Of a stretch of 64,000 bases of DNA, positions 19,109 to 26,845 are shown piece after piece (the first letter of the stretch is position 1; every line of letters begins with the position of its first letter). Under the pieces are notes generated by a model. It made no database searches. It saw only the letters and a list, made by a program, of their open reading frames with translations, and was not told the origin of the DNA. The position numbers and the translations under genes were made by a program. This DNA comes from DATJIG01 sp050260515 (GTDB taxonomy: Bacteria; Pseudomonadota; Alphaproteobacteria; SMXQ01): positions 57,135-121,134 of the forward strand of contig JBLNCI010000040.1 in assembly GCA_050260515.1 (NCBI GenBank). Reading direction: 5' to 3'.

Positions 19109-20080
19109 GTGACGGACGCTCCCGCGCCTCCCGGCCTCGATCTTGCGCAGCGCGAGCCGGCGCCGGCCAAGATCAACCTCTATCTTCATGTCGTCGGTCG
19201 CGCCGAGAGCGGCCACCACATCCTCGATTCGCTGGTCGCGTTCACCGAGTTCGGGGACGCGCTTGCGGCGGGCCCCGCGCGCGGCGACGCCCCCGAGGCG
19301 CTGACCCTCGACGTCGACGGTCCGTTCGGCGCTGCTCTCACCCGCGAGGCGGGCGAGGACAATCTCGTGCTCAGAGCCGCCCGCGCGCTGCGCCGCGAGG
19401 CGGGGATCGAGCGCGGCGCGCACCTGCGGCTGATCAAGCGGCTGCCGATCGCATCGGGCATCGGCGGCGGCTCGGCCGACGCGGCCGCGGCGCTGAGGGC
19501 GCTTGCGCGCCTGTGGGGCGTCGATCTGCCGCGCGACCGCTTCGACGAGATCGCGGTGTCGCTCGGCGCCGACGTGCCGGCGTGCTTCGCCTCGCGCCCG
19601 GCGCGGATGGCCGGCATCGGCGAGCGCCTCACGCCGATGCAGCTTCCCGAGGTGGGCGTGCTGCTCGCCAACCCTGGCGCGCCGCTGTCGACCGCGCGGG
19701 TGTTCGCGGCGTTCGCCGCCGCGCACGAGCAGGGCGGGCGCCCGTACCGTCGCGCGCTGCCGATGATCCCGGCATTCGCCGACGCGCGCGTGTTCGCCGA
19801 CTGGCTCGATCAGGCGACCGACAACGATCTCACCGAGGCGGCGGCGCGGCTTGCGCCCGAGGTCGCGGCGACGCTGATCGCGCTCTCCGAACTTCCCGAG
19901 GCGCTGCTGGTGCGGATGAGCGGCAGCGGCGCGACCTGCTTTGCGCTGTTCGCCGATGCCGAGGCGGCCGCGCGCGGCGCGCGCCGGCTCGCGGCGCTCC
20001 AGCCGAAGTGGTGGATCGCGGCGACGACGCTGATCCCCTGCCTCGACACGCCGCTCCCGGGCGAGGTTGAGCCGGACTAG
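19109..20080 (+). CDS. ispE: 4-diphosphocytidyl-2-C-methyl-D-erythritol kinase
   Basis: Phosphorylates CDP-ME in the non-mevalonate isoprenoid pathway. A GHMP kinase of 323 residues: PAKINLYLHVVGR near the N-terminus, the ATP-binding loop LPIASGIGGGSADAAAAL, and the C-terminal glycine motif VRMSGSGATCFALF. The start is GTG at 19109, 6 bp after the TPR lipoprotein gene, so the two are probably one operon. Other MEP pathway genes are not in the window. Confidence 0.94.
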   Translation: MTDAPAPPGLDLAQREPAPAKINLYLHVVGRAESGHHILDSLVAFTEFGDALAAGPARGDAPEALTLDVDGPFGAALTREAGEDNLVLRAARALRREAGIERGAHLRLIKRLPIASGIGGGSADAAAALRALARLWGVDLPRDRFDEIAVSLGADVPACFASRPARMAGIGERLTPMQLPEVGVLLANPGAPLSTARVFAAFAAAHEQGGRPYRRALPMIPAFADARVFADWLDQATDNDLTEAAARLAPEVAATLIALSELPEALLVRMSGSGATCFALFADAEAAARGARRLAALQPKWWIAATTLIPCLDTPLPGEVEPD

Positions 20081-20141
20081 CGCGAGCGCCGGCGGCGGTT
20101 GCCGCCGGACCCATGGGGGCGGTAGTTTACGGCCCGCGCAT

Positions 20142-20216
20142 TGGGGCGTAGCCAAGCGGTAAGGCAGCGGATTTTGATTCCGCCATTCCCAGGTTCGAAT
20201 CCTGGCGCCCCAGCCA
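20142..20216 (+). tRNA. tRNA-Gln (anticodon TTG)
   Basis: Cloverleaf read by eye: acceptor TGGGGCG pairs with CGCCCCA, discriminator G and encoded CCA at 20214-20216. The anticodon stem GCGGA/TCCGC encloses loop TTTTGAT with anticodon TTG at 20174-20176, and the T-arm contains GGTTCGAATCC. This reads CAA glutamine codons. Confidence 0.95.
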
Positions 20217-20404
20217 ATTCCCCACTCGCCTCCGCACCCACCGTCGAGCTCCGGTTCCCCGGTCGCGCTTGTGGCAAAGACGTGCCAGCGGCGCGTTCGG
20301 CGCGACAGCGTACGAAGTTTGCGCGCGGTGCCCCGTTCGGCAGAACAAAACCCCCATGCGCGGCGTTGTACGCGTTCAGGGACACAGCCGAAATGGAGGA
20401 TGAG

Positions 20405-21067
20405 ATGCGCGCATTGTTTCTGGCCCCGCTGGGGCTCGCATTGCTCGCCACCGCGTGTGGCGAGACCACGGGCGAACGCGCCACGACGGGCGCGGCGGGC
20501 GGGGCCGTGACCGGCGCCGCGGTCGGCGGCCCGGTCGGGGCGGTCGTCGGTGGCGGTATCGGCGCCGCGGGCGGCGCCTACCGGCCGCAAGCCGATCAGG
20601 CGGTGGACACCGCGAAAGAGAACGTGTCCGACCAGATGAGCGGCACCACCGGCCGCACCGCCTCACAGAGCCGCACTCGCGGCGCAGCCGCCTCGTCGGG
20701 CGGCGCATCGCGCACGCAGGTCCGCCAGGCCCAGACCGCGCTGCAGAAGATGGGCTACTACAACGGCAAGATCGACGGCGTGGCCGGACCCCAGACCCGT
20801 GCCGCGGTCCGTCAATACCAGGCCAAGGAGAACCTGGACCAGACCGGCAGGCTCGACCGGACGACGATGCAGCATCTGCGCAACGTCGCATCGTCCGGCA
20901 GCACCCCCGGCTCGAGCGGCAGCTCGACGACCACGTCGGGCAGCTCGGGTACCGTCAACGCGCCGAGCAACGCGGGCAGCGGTTCGGGCAGCAACATCCC
21001 GAACAACGCGGGCAACAGCTCGGGCACGACCTCGGGAAGCCCGTCCGACCAGCCGATCAACCGGTAG
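20405..21067 (+). CDS. Peptidoglycan-binding lipoprotein with glycine zipper
   Basis: Predicted outer-membrane lipoprotein of 220 residues. The signal peptide ends at a lipobox-like LLATAC (Cys about residue 18). A glycine-zipper segment follows (GAAGGAVTGAAVGGPVGAVV), then a PG_binding_1 domain (about 100-160: QTALQKMGYYNGKIDGVAGP, TRAAVRQYQ). The tail is a long low-complexity Ser/Gly/Thr/Asn stretch, probably disordered. The ATG at 20405 is preceded by GGAGGA at good spacing; an ATG 12 bp earlier lacks one. Transcription ends at a strong hairpin just downstream. Confidence 0.82.
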   Translation: MRALFLAPLGLALLATACGETTGERATTGAAGGAVTGAAVGGPVGAVVGGGIGAAGGAYRPQADQAVDTAKENVSDQMSGTTGRTASQSRTRGAAASSGGASRTQVRQAQTALQKMGYYNGKIDGVAGPQTRAAVRQYQAKENLDQTGRLDRTTMQHLRNVASSGSTPGSSGSSTTTSGSSGTVNAPSNAGSGSGSNIPNNAGNSSGTTSGSPSDQPINR

Positions 21068-21083
21068 CGGCTGCGCGTGAGAG

Positions 21084-21118
21084 AGCCCGATCCCGGCACT
21101 CGGGATCGGGCTTTCTCT
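21084..21118 (+). terminator. Terminator of the peptidoglycan-binding lipoprotein gene
   Basis: 12-bp perfect stem AGCCCGATCCCG / CGGGATCGGGCT with a 5-nt loop, followed by TTCTCTTC. It lies in the convergent gap before alkB and could serve both directions. Confidence 0.85.
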
Positions 21119-21151
21119 TCGTCGCCACGAACGGCCATCGCACGCACGTCG

Positions 21152-21757
21152 TCACTCGCGGCGCGCGGCTCGCCCTTCATCGTCGATCCGCTCCGCCATC
21201 GTGCGGAACGTGATCGAGTAGCGCGTCTGTGCGACCGGCGCGATGCTGTGCTCCCACACAGCGCGCGCCGGGCCGCGCAGCGCGTACAGCGAACGGGCCG
21301 CGCACGGCAGTGTGAACCGCCGCCATGTGCTGCCGCTCTTCCTGCGGAAGCGGATCGCGCAGTCCGACGCGAGCGACAGCCCGAACACCTCTCCGAACTG
21401 CTTCTTGTCGCGATGCCAGCCGATGCCGGCGCCGACCGCGTACTCGGTGCAGAGGGCGTGGCGGATGCTGCCCGGGGCGATCCCCGCCGCATCCTCGGTG
21501 CGACGCGCGACCGGCAGCAGCCACTCGGGCAGCTCGTCGGCGGGCTCCAGTCGCTGGTGCGTGAAGTCGTAGCGCGTCCCGAAGGTGACGACGCGGCGCT
21601 TGCCCTCGTAGACGCCGAACTGGAACGGCGCGAGCGGCAGCGACGCCACGCGGTCGATCAGGTCGCGCTCTTCGGCTATGGTAAGGAACTCGGCGGTGTA
21701 GGAGAGCCCTTCGGGCAAGGGCCGGTCGTCCGAGAACAGGGGCAGTTGTCGGCGCAT
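21152..21757 (-). CDS. AlkB-like 2-oxoglutarate/Fe(II) dioxygenase
   Basis: Oxidative dealkylation repair enzyme family, 201 residues. The iron ligands are visible as H-x-D in GIGWHRDKKQFGEV and the distal histidine in WEHSIAP. The 2-oxoglutarate-binding arginines are in TRYSITFR. The substrate-lid region (RYDFTHQRLEPADELPEWL) resembles the short ALKBH-type bacterial homologues rather than E. coli AlkB. Start ATG at 21757. Whether it repairs DNA, RNA or another substrate cannot be told from sequence. Confidence 0.85.
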   Translation of the reverse strand: MRRQLPLFSDDRPLPEGLSYTAEFLTIAEERDLIDRVASLPLAPFQFGVYEGKRRVVTFGTRYDFTHQRLEPADELPEWLLPVARRTEDAAGIAPGSIRHALCTEYAVGAGIGWHRDKKQFGEVFGLSLASDCAIRFRRKSGSTWRRFTLPCAARSLYALRGPARAVWEHSIAPVAQTRYSITFRTMAERIDDEGRAARRE

Positions 21758-21864
21758 GGGTGTCGCGGGCGCACGGGCGTCGGGAGCGCGTCAATCCTAA
21801 GTCGACGGCACCGGCCGCGGTTGCGGCATTCTCGGGCGACCGTCCGCCATTCGAAGGGGGCATC

Positions 21865-22824
21865 ATGCAGCAGCGTACGTTGGGTCGCTCGGGTTTGCGC
21901 GTGTCGGTGATCGGAATCGGCTGCAACCAGTTCGGCGGCCGGGTCGACCTCGACGGCACGCGCAAGGTCGTCTACAAGGCGCTCGACCTCGGGGTGACGC
22001 TGTTCGACACCGCCGACAGCTACGGCAACCGCGGCGGCTCCGAGGAGATCCTCGGCACGGTTCTCGGCGACCGCCGCAAGGACATCGTGCTGGCGACCAA
22101 GTTCGCGATGCCGATGGACGACGCGGGCACGCTCAAGGGCGCGTCGCGCCGCTACATCATGCAGGCGGTCGAGGCGTCGCTGCGCCGGCTCAAGACCGAC
22201 TGGATCGACCTCTATCAGCTCCACCGGCCGGATCCGCAGACGCCGATCGAGGAGACGCTGCGCGCGCTCGAGGATCTGATCCGCGCCGGCAAAGTCCGCT
22301 ACATCGGCTGCTCCAATCTCGCCGCGTGGCAGGTGGTCGAGGCGCAATGGACGGCGCGCGAGCTCGGCGTCAACGCGTTCGTGTCCTGTCAGGACGAGTA
22401 CAGCCTCCTGGTGCGCGACATCGAGCGCGAGCTCGTGCCCGCGATGAACGCGTACGGCCTCGGCCTGCTGCCGTTCTTCCCGCTCGCCGGCGGGCTTCTC
22501 ACCGGCAAGTACAAGCGCGGCGCGCCACTCCCGCAGGACGCGCGCTACGCGTCGTCGAAGAACATGGTGCAGCGGTTCATGACGCCCGCTGGCTGGACCG
22601 CCGTCGAGGCGCTGGAGGGCTGGGCACGGGCGCGCGGCAAGACGCTGCTCGATCTCGCCGTCGCCTGGCTCGCGGCGCGCAAGCCGGTGTCGTCGGTGAT
22701 CGCCGGCGCCACCAAGCCCGAGCAGATCGAGCAGAACGTCCGCGCCGCGGAATGGACGCTCACCGACGCGGACATCGCCGAGATCGACGCGCTGGCTCCG
22801 GTCGGCACGATCCCGCCGCGATGA
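21865..22824 (+). CDS. Aldo/keto reductase
   Basis: NADPH-dependent TIM-barrel oxidoreductase of 319 residues. The AKR catalytic residues are present: Asp in FDTADSYGN, Tyr five residues later, Lys in LATKFAMP and His in YQLHRPDP. The cofactor-binding end includes SSVIAGATKPEQIEQNV. It resembles the KCNAB/Tas-like bacterial AKRs; substrate unknown. The ATG at 21865 has GAAGGGGG upstream. Its TGA overlaps the ATG of the next AKR gene (ATGA), so the pair is translationally coupled. Confidence 0.9.
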   Translation: MQQRTLGRSGLRVSVIGIGCNQFGGRVDLDGTRKVVYKALDLGVTLFDTADSYGNRGGSEEILGTVLGDRRKDIVLATKFAMPMDDAGTLKGASRRYIMQAVEASLRRLKTDWIDLYQLHRPDPQTPIEETLRALEDLIRAGKVRYIGCSNLAAWQVVEAQWTARELGVNAFVSCQDEYSLLVRDIERELVPAMNAYGLGLLPFFPLAGGLLTGKYKRGAPLPQDARYASSKNMVQRFMTPAGWTAVEALEGWARARGKTLLDLAVAWLAARKPVSSVIAGATKPEQIEQNVRAAEWTLTDADIAEIDALAPVGTIPPR

Positions 22825-23807
22825 AGACGCGCACGCTCGGCCCCGAGCGGGTCGTCTTCTCCGCCATCGGCTACGGCTGCCCGCCGTTCCAGGGGCGGCT
22901 TGCGCCCGATGCCGAGGCCAACGCGCTGCGCGTGCTCGAGCGCGCGGTCGAATGCGGCATCACCTACATCGACACCGCCGACCACAACGGCGGCAACAAC
23001 GAGGAGCTGCTGGCGCCGTTCCTGCGCGGCCGCCGCGACCGCATCCTGCTCGCGACGAAGTTCGGCAATCGCAAGGGCTACAAGGGCGAGGAGGCGCGAC
23101 CCGCCGATGGCCATCCCGAGATGGTGGCGCGCTACGTCGAGGCGAGTCTCGCGCGGCTGAAGACCGATCATGTCGATCTCCTCTATCTCCACCGCGTCGA
23201 TCCGCTGGTCCCGATCGAGGACACGGTCGGCGCGATGAAGCGGCTCGTCGAAGAGGGCAAGGCGCGGCACCTCGGTCTGTCCGAGGCGGGCCCCGCGACG
23301 TTGCGGCGGGCGAGCGCGGTGCATCCGATCACCGCGGTGCAAAGCGAGTACTCGCTGATGCAGCGCGACTACGAGCGCGATACGCTGCCCGCCTGCCGCG
23401 AGCTCGGCATCGGCTACGTCGCCTATTATCCCACCGGCCGCGGCTTTCTCGCCGGCAAGTTCCACTCGCTCGACGATCTCGCGCCGAAGGACGGACGGCG
23501 CTCGGCGCCGCGCTTCAAGGACGGCAACCTCGCGCGCAACCTCGAGCTGCTCGCGGCCCTCGACGCGATGGCGAAGGCGAAGGGCTGCACGACGGCCCAG
23601 CTCGCGCTCGCCTGGGTGCTGGCGCAGGGCGACTTCATCGTGCCGATTCCGGGAACGATGAGCGTCGCGCACGTCGCGGAGAACGCGGCTGCGGCCGACA
23701 TCGCACTGAGCGAGCCTGAGCGCGCCGAGCTCGACCGGCTGTTCGCGCCGGGCGCGGTCGCGGGCGACCGGTTCGAGAGCGACCGCTCGAAAGAGCTCAA
23801 TATCTAG
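22821..23807 (+). CDS. Aldo/keto reductase-like protein lacking the catalytic Tyr
   Basis: A 328-residue AKR-fold protein, paralogue of the upstream gene and coupled to it by an ATGA overlap. The Asp (D51), Lys (LLATKFGN) and His (LLYLHRVD) of the catalytic tetrad are present. The position of the general-acid tyrosine, five residues after D51, is Asn56 in DTADHNGG. It may therefore have altered chemistry or act as a partner of the upstream enzyme. The C-terminal cofactor region (VPIPGTMSVAHVAEN) is intact. The stop overlaps the convergent MipA/OmpV gene. Confidence 0.85.
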   Translation: MKTRTLGPERVVFSAIGYGCPPFQGRLAPDAEANALRVLERAVECGITYIDTADHNGGNNEELLAPFLRGRRDRILLATKFGNRKGYKGEEARPADGHPEMVARYVEASLARLKTDHVDLLYLHRVDPLVPIEDTVGAMKRLVEEGKARHLGLSEAGPATLRRASAVHPITAVQSEYSLMQRDYERDTLPACRELGIGYVAYYPTGRGFLAGKFHSLDDLAPKDGRRSAPRFKDGNLARNLELLAALDAMAKAKGCTTAQLALAWVLAQGDFIVPIPGTMSVAHVAENAAAADIALSEPERAELDRLFAPGAVAGDRFESDRSKELNI

Positions 23808-24634
23808 AAGTGATAGAGGAGGTGCAGCTCGGTCGAGACCTGATCGGCCGAGCCGCGCGTCTTGATCAGCGGGCTGTCCGCCGCCTGGTCGAGCAGGCGC
23901 TGGTATTTGACCCGCGCTGCGATCGCCCAGTGGCCGTCGAGATCGTAGATGAGGCTCGGCTGGACCACGGCATCGCGCATCCCGGACGACGGCGAGTAGA
24001 CGGCGAGACCGCTCGCCGTCGACTGGCCGGGCGTGATCCCGAACATGGGTTGCAGCCCCGAGCGGGTCGCCCAGGTTGCCGTGAGCCGCAGGTTCAGGAA
24101 CCAGTGCTGCGGCGCCAGCGGGGCCGTGACCTCGCCTCCGACGTCGACGAACGTCGCGTTGTCGGGATCGATGTCGTGCCGGGCTTTCAGGAACACGTAG
24201 CAGCAGTCGTGCGGCTGGTACTCGGCGATCGCGCCGGCCTGGAAGCTCGAGCTCGCGTCGCCGAGGCCCTTGAGGTCGCTCGACCAGCGCTCGCGCCGGC
24301 CCGGGCGCCAGGTCAGCAGCGGTCCGATCCGCACCGTGGGCGTCGAGAACAGGTAGATGCCGAGCCCGTCGTCGACGTTGAGGAACGTGCGGGCGAGGCC
24401 GTTGGCGTCGTACCAGGTGATGTCGAAGTAGGGGAGCGGCTCGAACGAATGGCTGTCGGCGCCCTCGTAGTCGGGCTCGTAGCCCACGCCCGCGCCGAGG
24501 GTGATGTCCCATTGGTCGTGGAGCGTCTCGTCCGCCGCGGCGGGCGAGTGCCAGGCCAGCGCCCACGCCGCCACCGACAGAGCGGCGATCAAAACGCGGT
24601 GACGGCCCTGGAACGGCGGTTTGCGAATGCCCAT
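23804..24634 (-). CDS. MipA/OmpV family outer-membrane protein
   Basis: A 276-residue secreted protein with a signal peptide (about residues 10-33, ending SPAAADE). A beta-barrel pattern follows: alternating short amphipathic strands such as DITLGAGVGYEPDYEGADSH, LPYFDITWYD, and the C-terminal LHLLYHF ending in phenylalanine, as expected for BAM-inserted barrels. MipA/OmpV proteins act as a scaffold for murein enzymes or as porin-like proteins. The ATG at 24634 has AAGG upstream; longer starts (24682, 24703) are possible. The last 4 bp overlap the convergent AKR gene. Confidence 0.85.
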   Translation of the reverse strand: MGIRKPPFQGRHRVLIAALSVAAWALAWHSPAAADETLHDQWDITLGAGVGYEPDYEGADSHSFEPLPYFDITWYDANGLARTFLNVDDGLGIYLFSTPTVRIGPLLTWRPGRRERWSSDLKGLGDASSSFQAGAIAEYQPHDCCYVFLKARHDIDPDNATFVDVGGEVTAPLAPQHWFLNLRLTATWATRSGLQPMFGITPGQSTASGLAVYSPSSGMRDAVVQPSLIYDLDGHWAIAARVKYQRLLDQAADSPLIKTRGSADQVSTELHLLYHF

Positions 24635-24721
24635 TTTCGCCTTAGACTTCGATGAGGCACCTGCCTGAAGGCCCTCGCGCATTGATGCGCTTTCGCCGTT
24701 CATACCCCGGATTTCCGATCA

Positions 24722-25594
24722 ATGTCACGCTTCGCTGACCGCCCCGGCTCCGCCGCGCTGCTGGCCTACTCGCCGTGGGACGCCGTGCCGGTCGTTCTCG
24801 GGCTGCTCCACTTCGTTGGCGTTGTCGCGCTGGTGCTGAGCGCGCCGCACCTGTCGTGGCCCGCGTTCCTCGGCTTCGCGGCTCTCTACTCCCTGAGCAT
24901 CGCGTGGAGCATCAACAGCATCTCCCACAACCTGATTCACAATCCGTACTTCTCGTCGGATTTGCTCAATCACCTGTTCTCGATGCTGCTGTCGCTGACC
25001 TTGGGCTTCTCCCAGGTCATGTACCACTACGTGCACATGCGCCATCACAGCGGCAACATGGACCGCCCGGACGCCAAGGGCGACACCGTCGACCTGATCT
25101 CGATCTACAAGCACGGCCGAGACGGCCAGCCCGAGAATGCGTTCCGCTATTTCCTGATGAGCTACTTCCGCGACGACCCGTTCCCGATCTACCGGGCGAT
25201 CAAGGCGCGCCAGCCGCGCGAGGCGCGCTGGGCCATCGCCGAGCTCGTCGTCGTCGTCGGGTTCTACGTCGCGCTCGCGGTGTGGGACTGGCGCGCGGTG
25301 CTGATGCTGGTGCCGTTCTACTGGCTCGGTCACTCGCTGTCGGCGGTGAACGGCTACTACGAGCACTACAAGGCCAATCCCGACCAGCCGATCGCGTGGG
25401 GCGTGTCGTCCTACAACAAGCTCTACAACTGGACGTGGATGAACAACGGCTACCACGCCGAGCATCATTACCGTCCGAAGTGCCACTGGACCAAGATGCA
25501 CGAGTTGCATCTGCAGATCGCCGACGAGCAGAAGAGGGCCGGCGTCCGCGTCATCGCCTGGCCGCACGTGCTCGGGTTCATGGCGGCGAACTAG
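24722..25594 (+). CDS. Membrane fatty acid desaturase-like protein
   Basis: Integral membrane di-iron protein of 290 residues with three histidine boxes: HNLIH (69-73), HMRHH (105-109) and HAEHH (about 245-249). It has four to six hydrophobic helices. Such enzymes desaturate or hydroxylate acyl chains or related lipids. The N-terminal DRPGSAALLAYSPWDAVPVV is unlike the acyl-CoA desaturase class; it looks closer to the DesA/alkane-hydroxylase-like group. Substrate unknown. ATG start at 24722. Confidence 0.85.
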   Translation: MSRFADRPGSAALLAYSPWDAVPVVLGLLHFVGVVALVLSAPHLSWPAFLGFAALYSLSIAWSINSISHNLIHNPYFSSDLLNHLFSMLLSLTLGFSQVMYHYVHMRHHSGNMDRPDAKGDTVDLISIYKHGRDGQPENAFRYFLMSYFRDDPFPIYRAIKARQPREARWAIAELVVVVGFYVALAVWDWRAVLMLVPFYWLGHSLSAVNGYYEHYKANPDQPIAWGVSSYNKLYNWTWMNNGYHAEHHYRPKCHWTKMHELHLQIADEQKRAGVRVIAWPHVLGFMAAN

Positions 25595-25650
25595 GGCCGC
25601 CGGCGCATCGGCTCCGGACGAGCTCCGCGACGAGCGCTTCTCGCGCCGCC

Positions 25651-26016
25651 CTACGGTTTATCCCTGTTGTTGAGGATGTCGAGCCGCTGCTGCTCGAAGT
25701 TCCTCTGCACGTCGAGGTCGCGCTGGCGCGCGGCGTCGATGTTTTGCTGCTGTTGCTGCTGCATCTCCAGCGTGCGCTGGCGTGCCCGGTCATCGAGCGC
25801 GCGGCTCCGCTGCTGCTCGATCGCCTCGCGCTCGCGGGCGCGGGTCTCGGGCGTCGGCGTCTCGCCGGGCAGCCGGATCGGCCGGCCGTTCTCGTCGACC
25901 TCGGTCTGGCTCAGCGACACGCCCGCCGACCAGGCCAACGCCGCGGCCGCGCCGACCAGCGCGAGAAAAGCGCGGCGCGTCACGGTCGGGTCGAGTGTCG
26001 CGGCGGTGTCGCGCAT
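25651..26016 (-). CDS. Small Tat-signal protein of unknown function
   Basis: Not recognised. It has 121 residues with a Tat-like signal (TRRAFLALVGAAAALAW, about residues 11-27). A charged region rich in Arg, Glu and Gln follows and includes a run of seven glutamines preceding NIDAARQRDL; the mature part is predicted to be mostly helix. The ATG at 26016 was selected for the signal sequence. It is followed, convergently, by the desaturase gene. Possibly a small periplasmic structural protein; no domain is apparent. Confidence 0.6.
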   Translation of the reverse strand: MRDTAATLDPTVTRRAFLALVGAAAALAWSAGVSLSQTEVDENGRPIRLPGETPTPETRAREREAIEQQRSRALDDRARQRTLEMQQQQQQNIDAARQRDLDVQRNFEQQRLDILNNRDKP

Positions 26017-26056
26017 GTCTCGGATATGGGGATGCGGCGCCGTTTTGCCAGCCGGC

Positions 26057-26749
26057 TCAGTCCCCGAGCCGCCGTGCGTCGCGGGCCGCCGGAAAGGCAT
26101 CGAACATACGTTCCCGCCACGCCGCCACCGGGTCGTCGGCCGCAATCAGCGCAAACGGACTGGTCACGCGCGCCCATTGCAACGAGCCGAGCACGATGAT
26201 GTCGGCGTAGCTCGGCTTCTCTCCGCCGAGGAATTGCCGGTCGCGCACGGCCAGGCGCAGCGGCTGGAGCGTGTCGCGGAACGTCGACACACGGGCCTCG
26301 CGCCCGGCGCACAGCGCGTCGAGCGTGCGGCCGTAGCGCTCCTCGCGCGACTGCCGGAAGTACGGCTTGTCGCGTTCGTCGAGCTGATGAAAGACGTCGA
26401 TCAGGATCAGCCGAGCCATTGCCGGCAGCAGTGTCGAGTCGGCCCAGGTGTTGACGAAGCGGATCGCCGCGCGCGCCGCCTCGCCCCCGAACAGAGACGG
26501 GCGATCGGGATACCCATGATCGAGATACTCAGCGATGGTCCACGAGTCGGACACGACCCGGTCGCCGTCGACGAGCACCGGAACGCGGCCCTGACCGGAG
26601 AACGCGATCGCGTCCTTCTCCGAGAACCGCCACGGAACGGTCTCGAACGCGAGGCCTTTGTGGATGAGCGCGAGCTTGGTGCGCCAGCAGTACGGGCTGA
26701 AGCGTCGCTCCGGATCGGCGCCGGCGAGGTCGTAGAGCGTGATCGTCAT
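26057..26749 (-). CDS. Glutathione S-transferase, beta-etherase-like
   Basis: Cytosolic GST of 230 residues. The thioredoxin-fold N-domain carries FSPYCWRTKLALIHKGL at the glutathione site, cis-proline GRVPVLV and the glutathione-binding DSWTIAEYLD. The helical C-domain follows. The SPYCWR segment and short N-terminus resemble LigE-type beta-etherase/dehalogenase GSTs that act on lignin-derived aryl ethers. The actual substrate is not inferable, but a nearby aromatic cluster makes a detoxifying or ether-cleaving role plausible. Confidence 0.8.
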   Translation of the reverse strand: MTITLYDLAGADPERRFSPYCWRTKLALIHKGLAFETVPWRFSEKDAIAFSGQGRVPVLVDGDRVVSDSWTIAEYLDHGYPDRPSLFGGEAARAAIRFVNTWADSTLLPAMARLILIDVFHQLDERDKPYFRQSREERYGRTLDALCAGREARVSTFRDTLQPLRLAVRDRQFLGGEKPSYADIIVLGSLQWARVTSPFALIAADDPVAAWRERMFDAFPAARDARRLGD

Positions 26750-26784
26750 CGCCGACGACTATGCACCGGCGCTGTCATAGCCGC

Positions 26785-26816
26785 AAAAAAGAAGCGGCCC
26801 CGAATGGGGCCGCTTC
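26785..26816 (-). terminator. Terminator downstream of the UbiD-family gene
   Basis: 11-bp perfect stem GAAGCGGCCCC / GGGGCCGCTTC with an ATTC loop, followed on the minus strand by TTTTTT. It lies 30 bp after the UbiD-family stop codon. Confidence 0.88.
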
Positions 26817-26845
26817 CGTACGCGCAACGAGACTGATTGAGAGGC

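Noticed and set aside
17189..20590. An 1133-codon minus-strand open frame across the TPR, ispE and tRNA region
   Set aside because: It runs antisense through three well-supported genes including a tRNA; this is a typical shadow frame in very GC-rich DNA.
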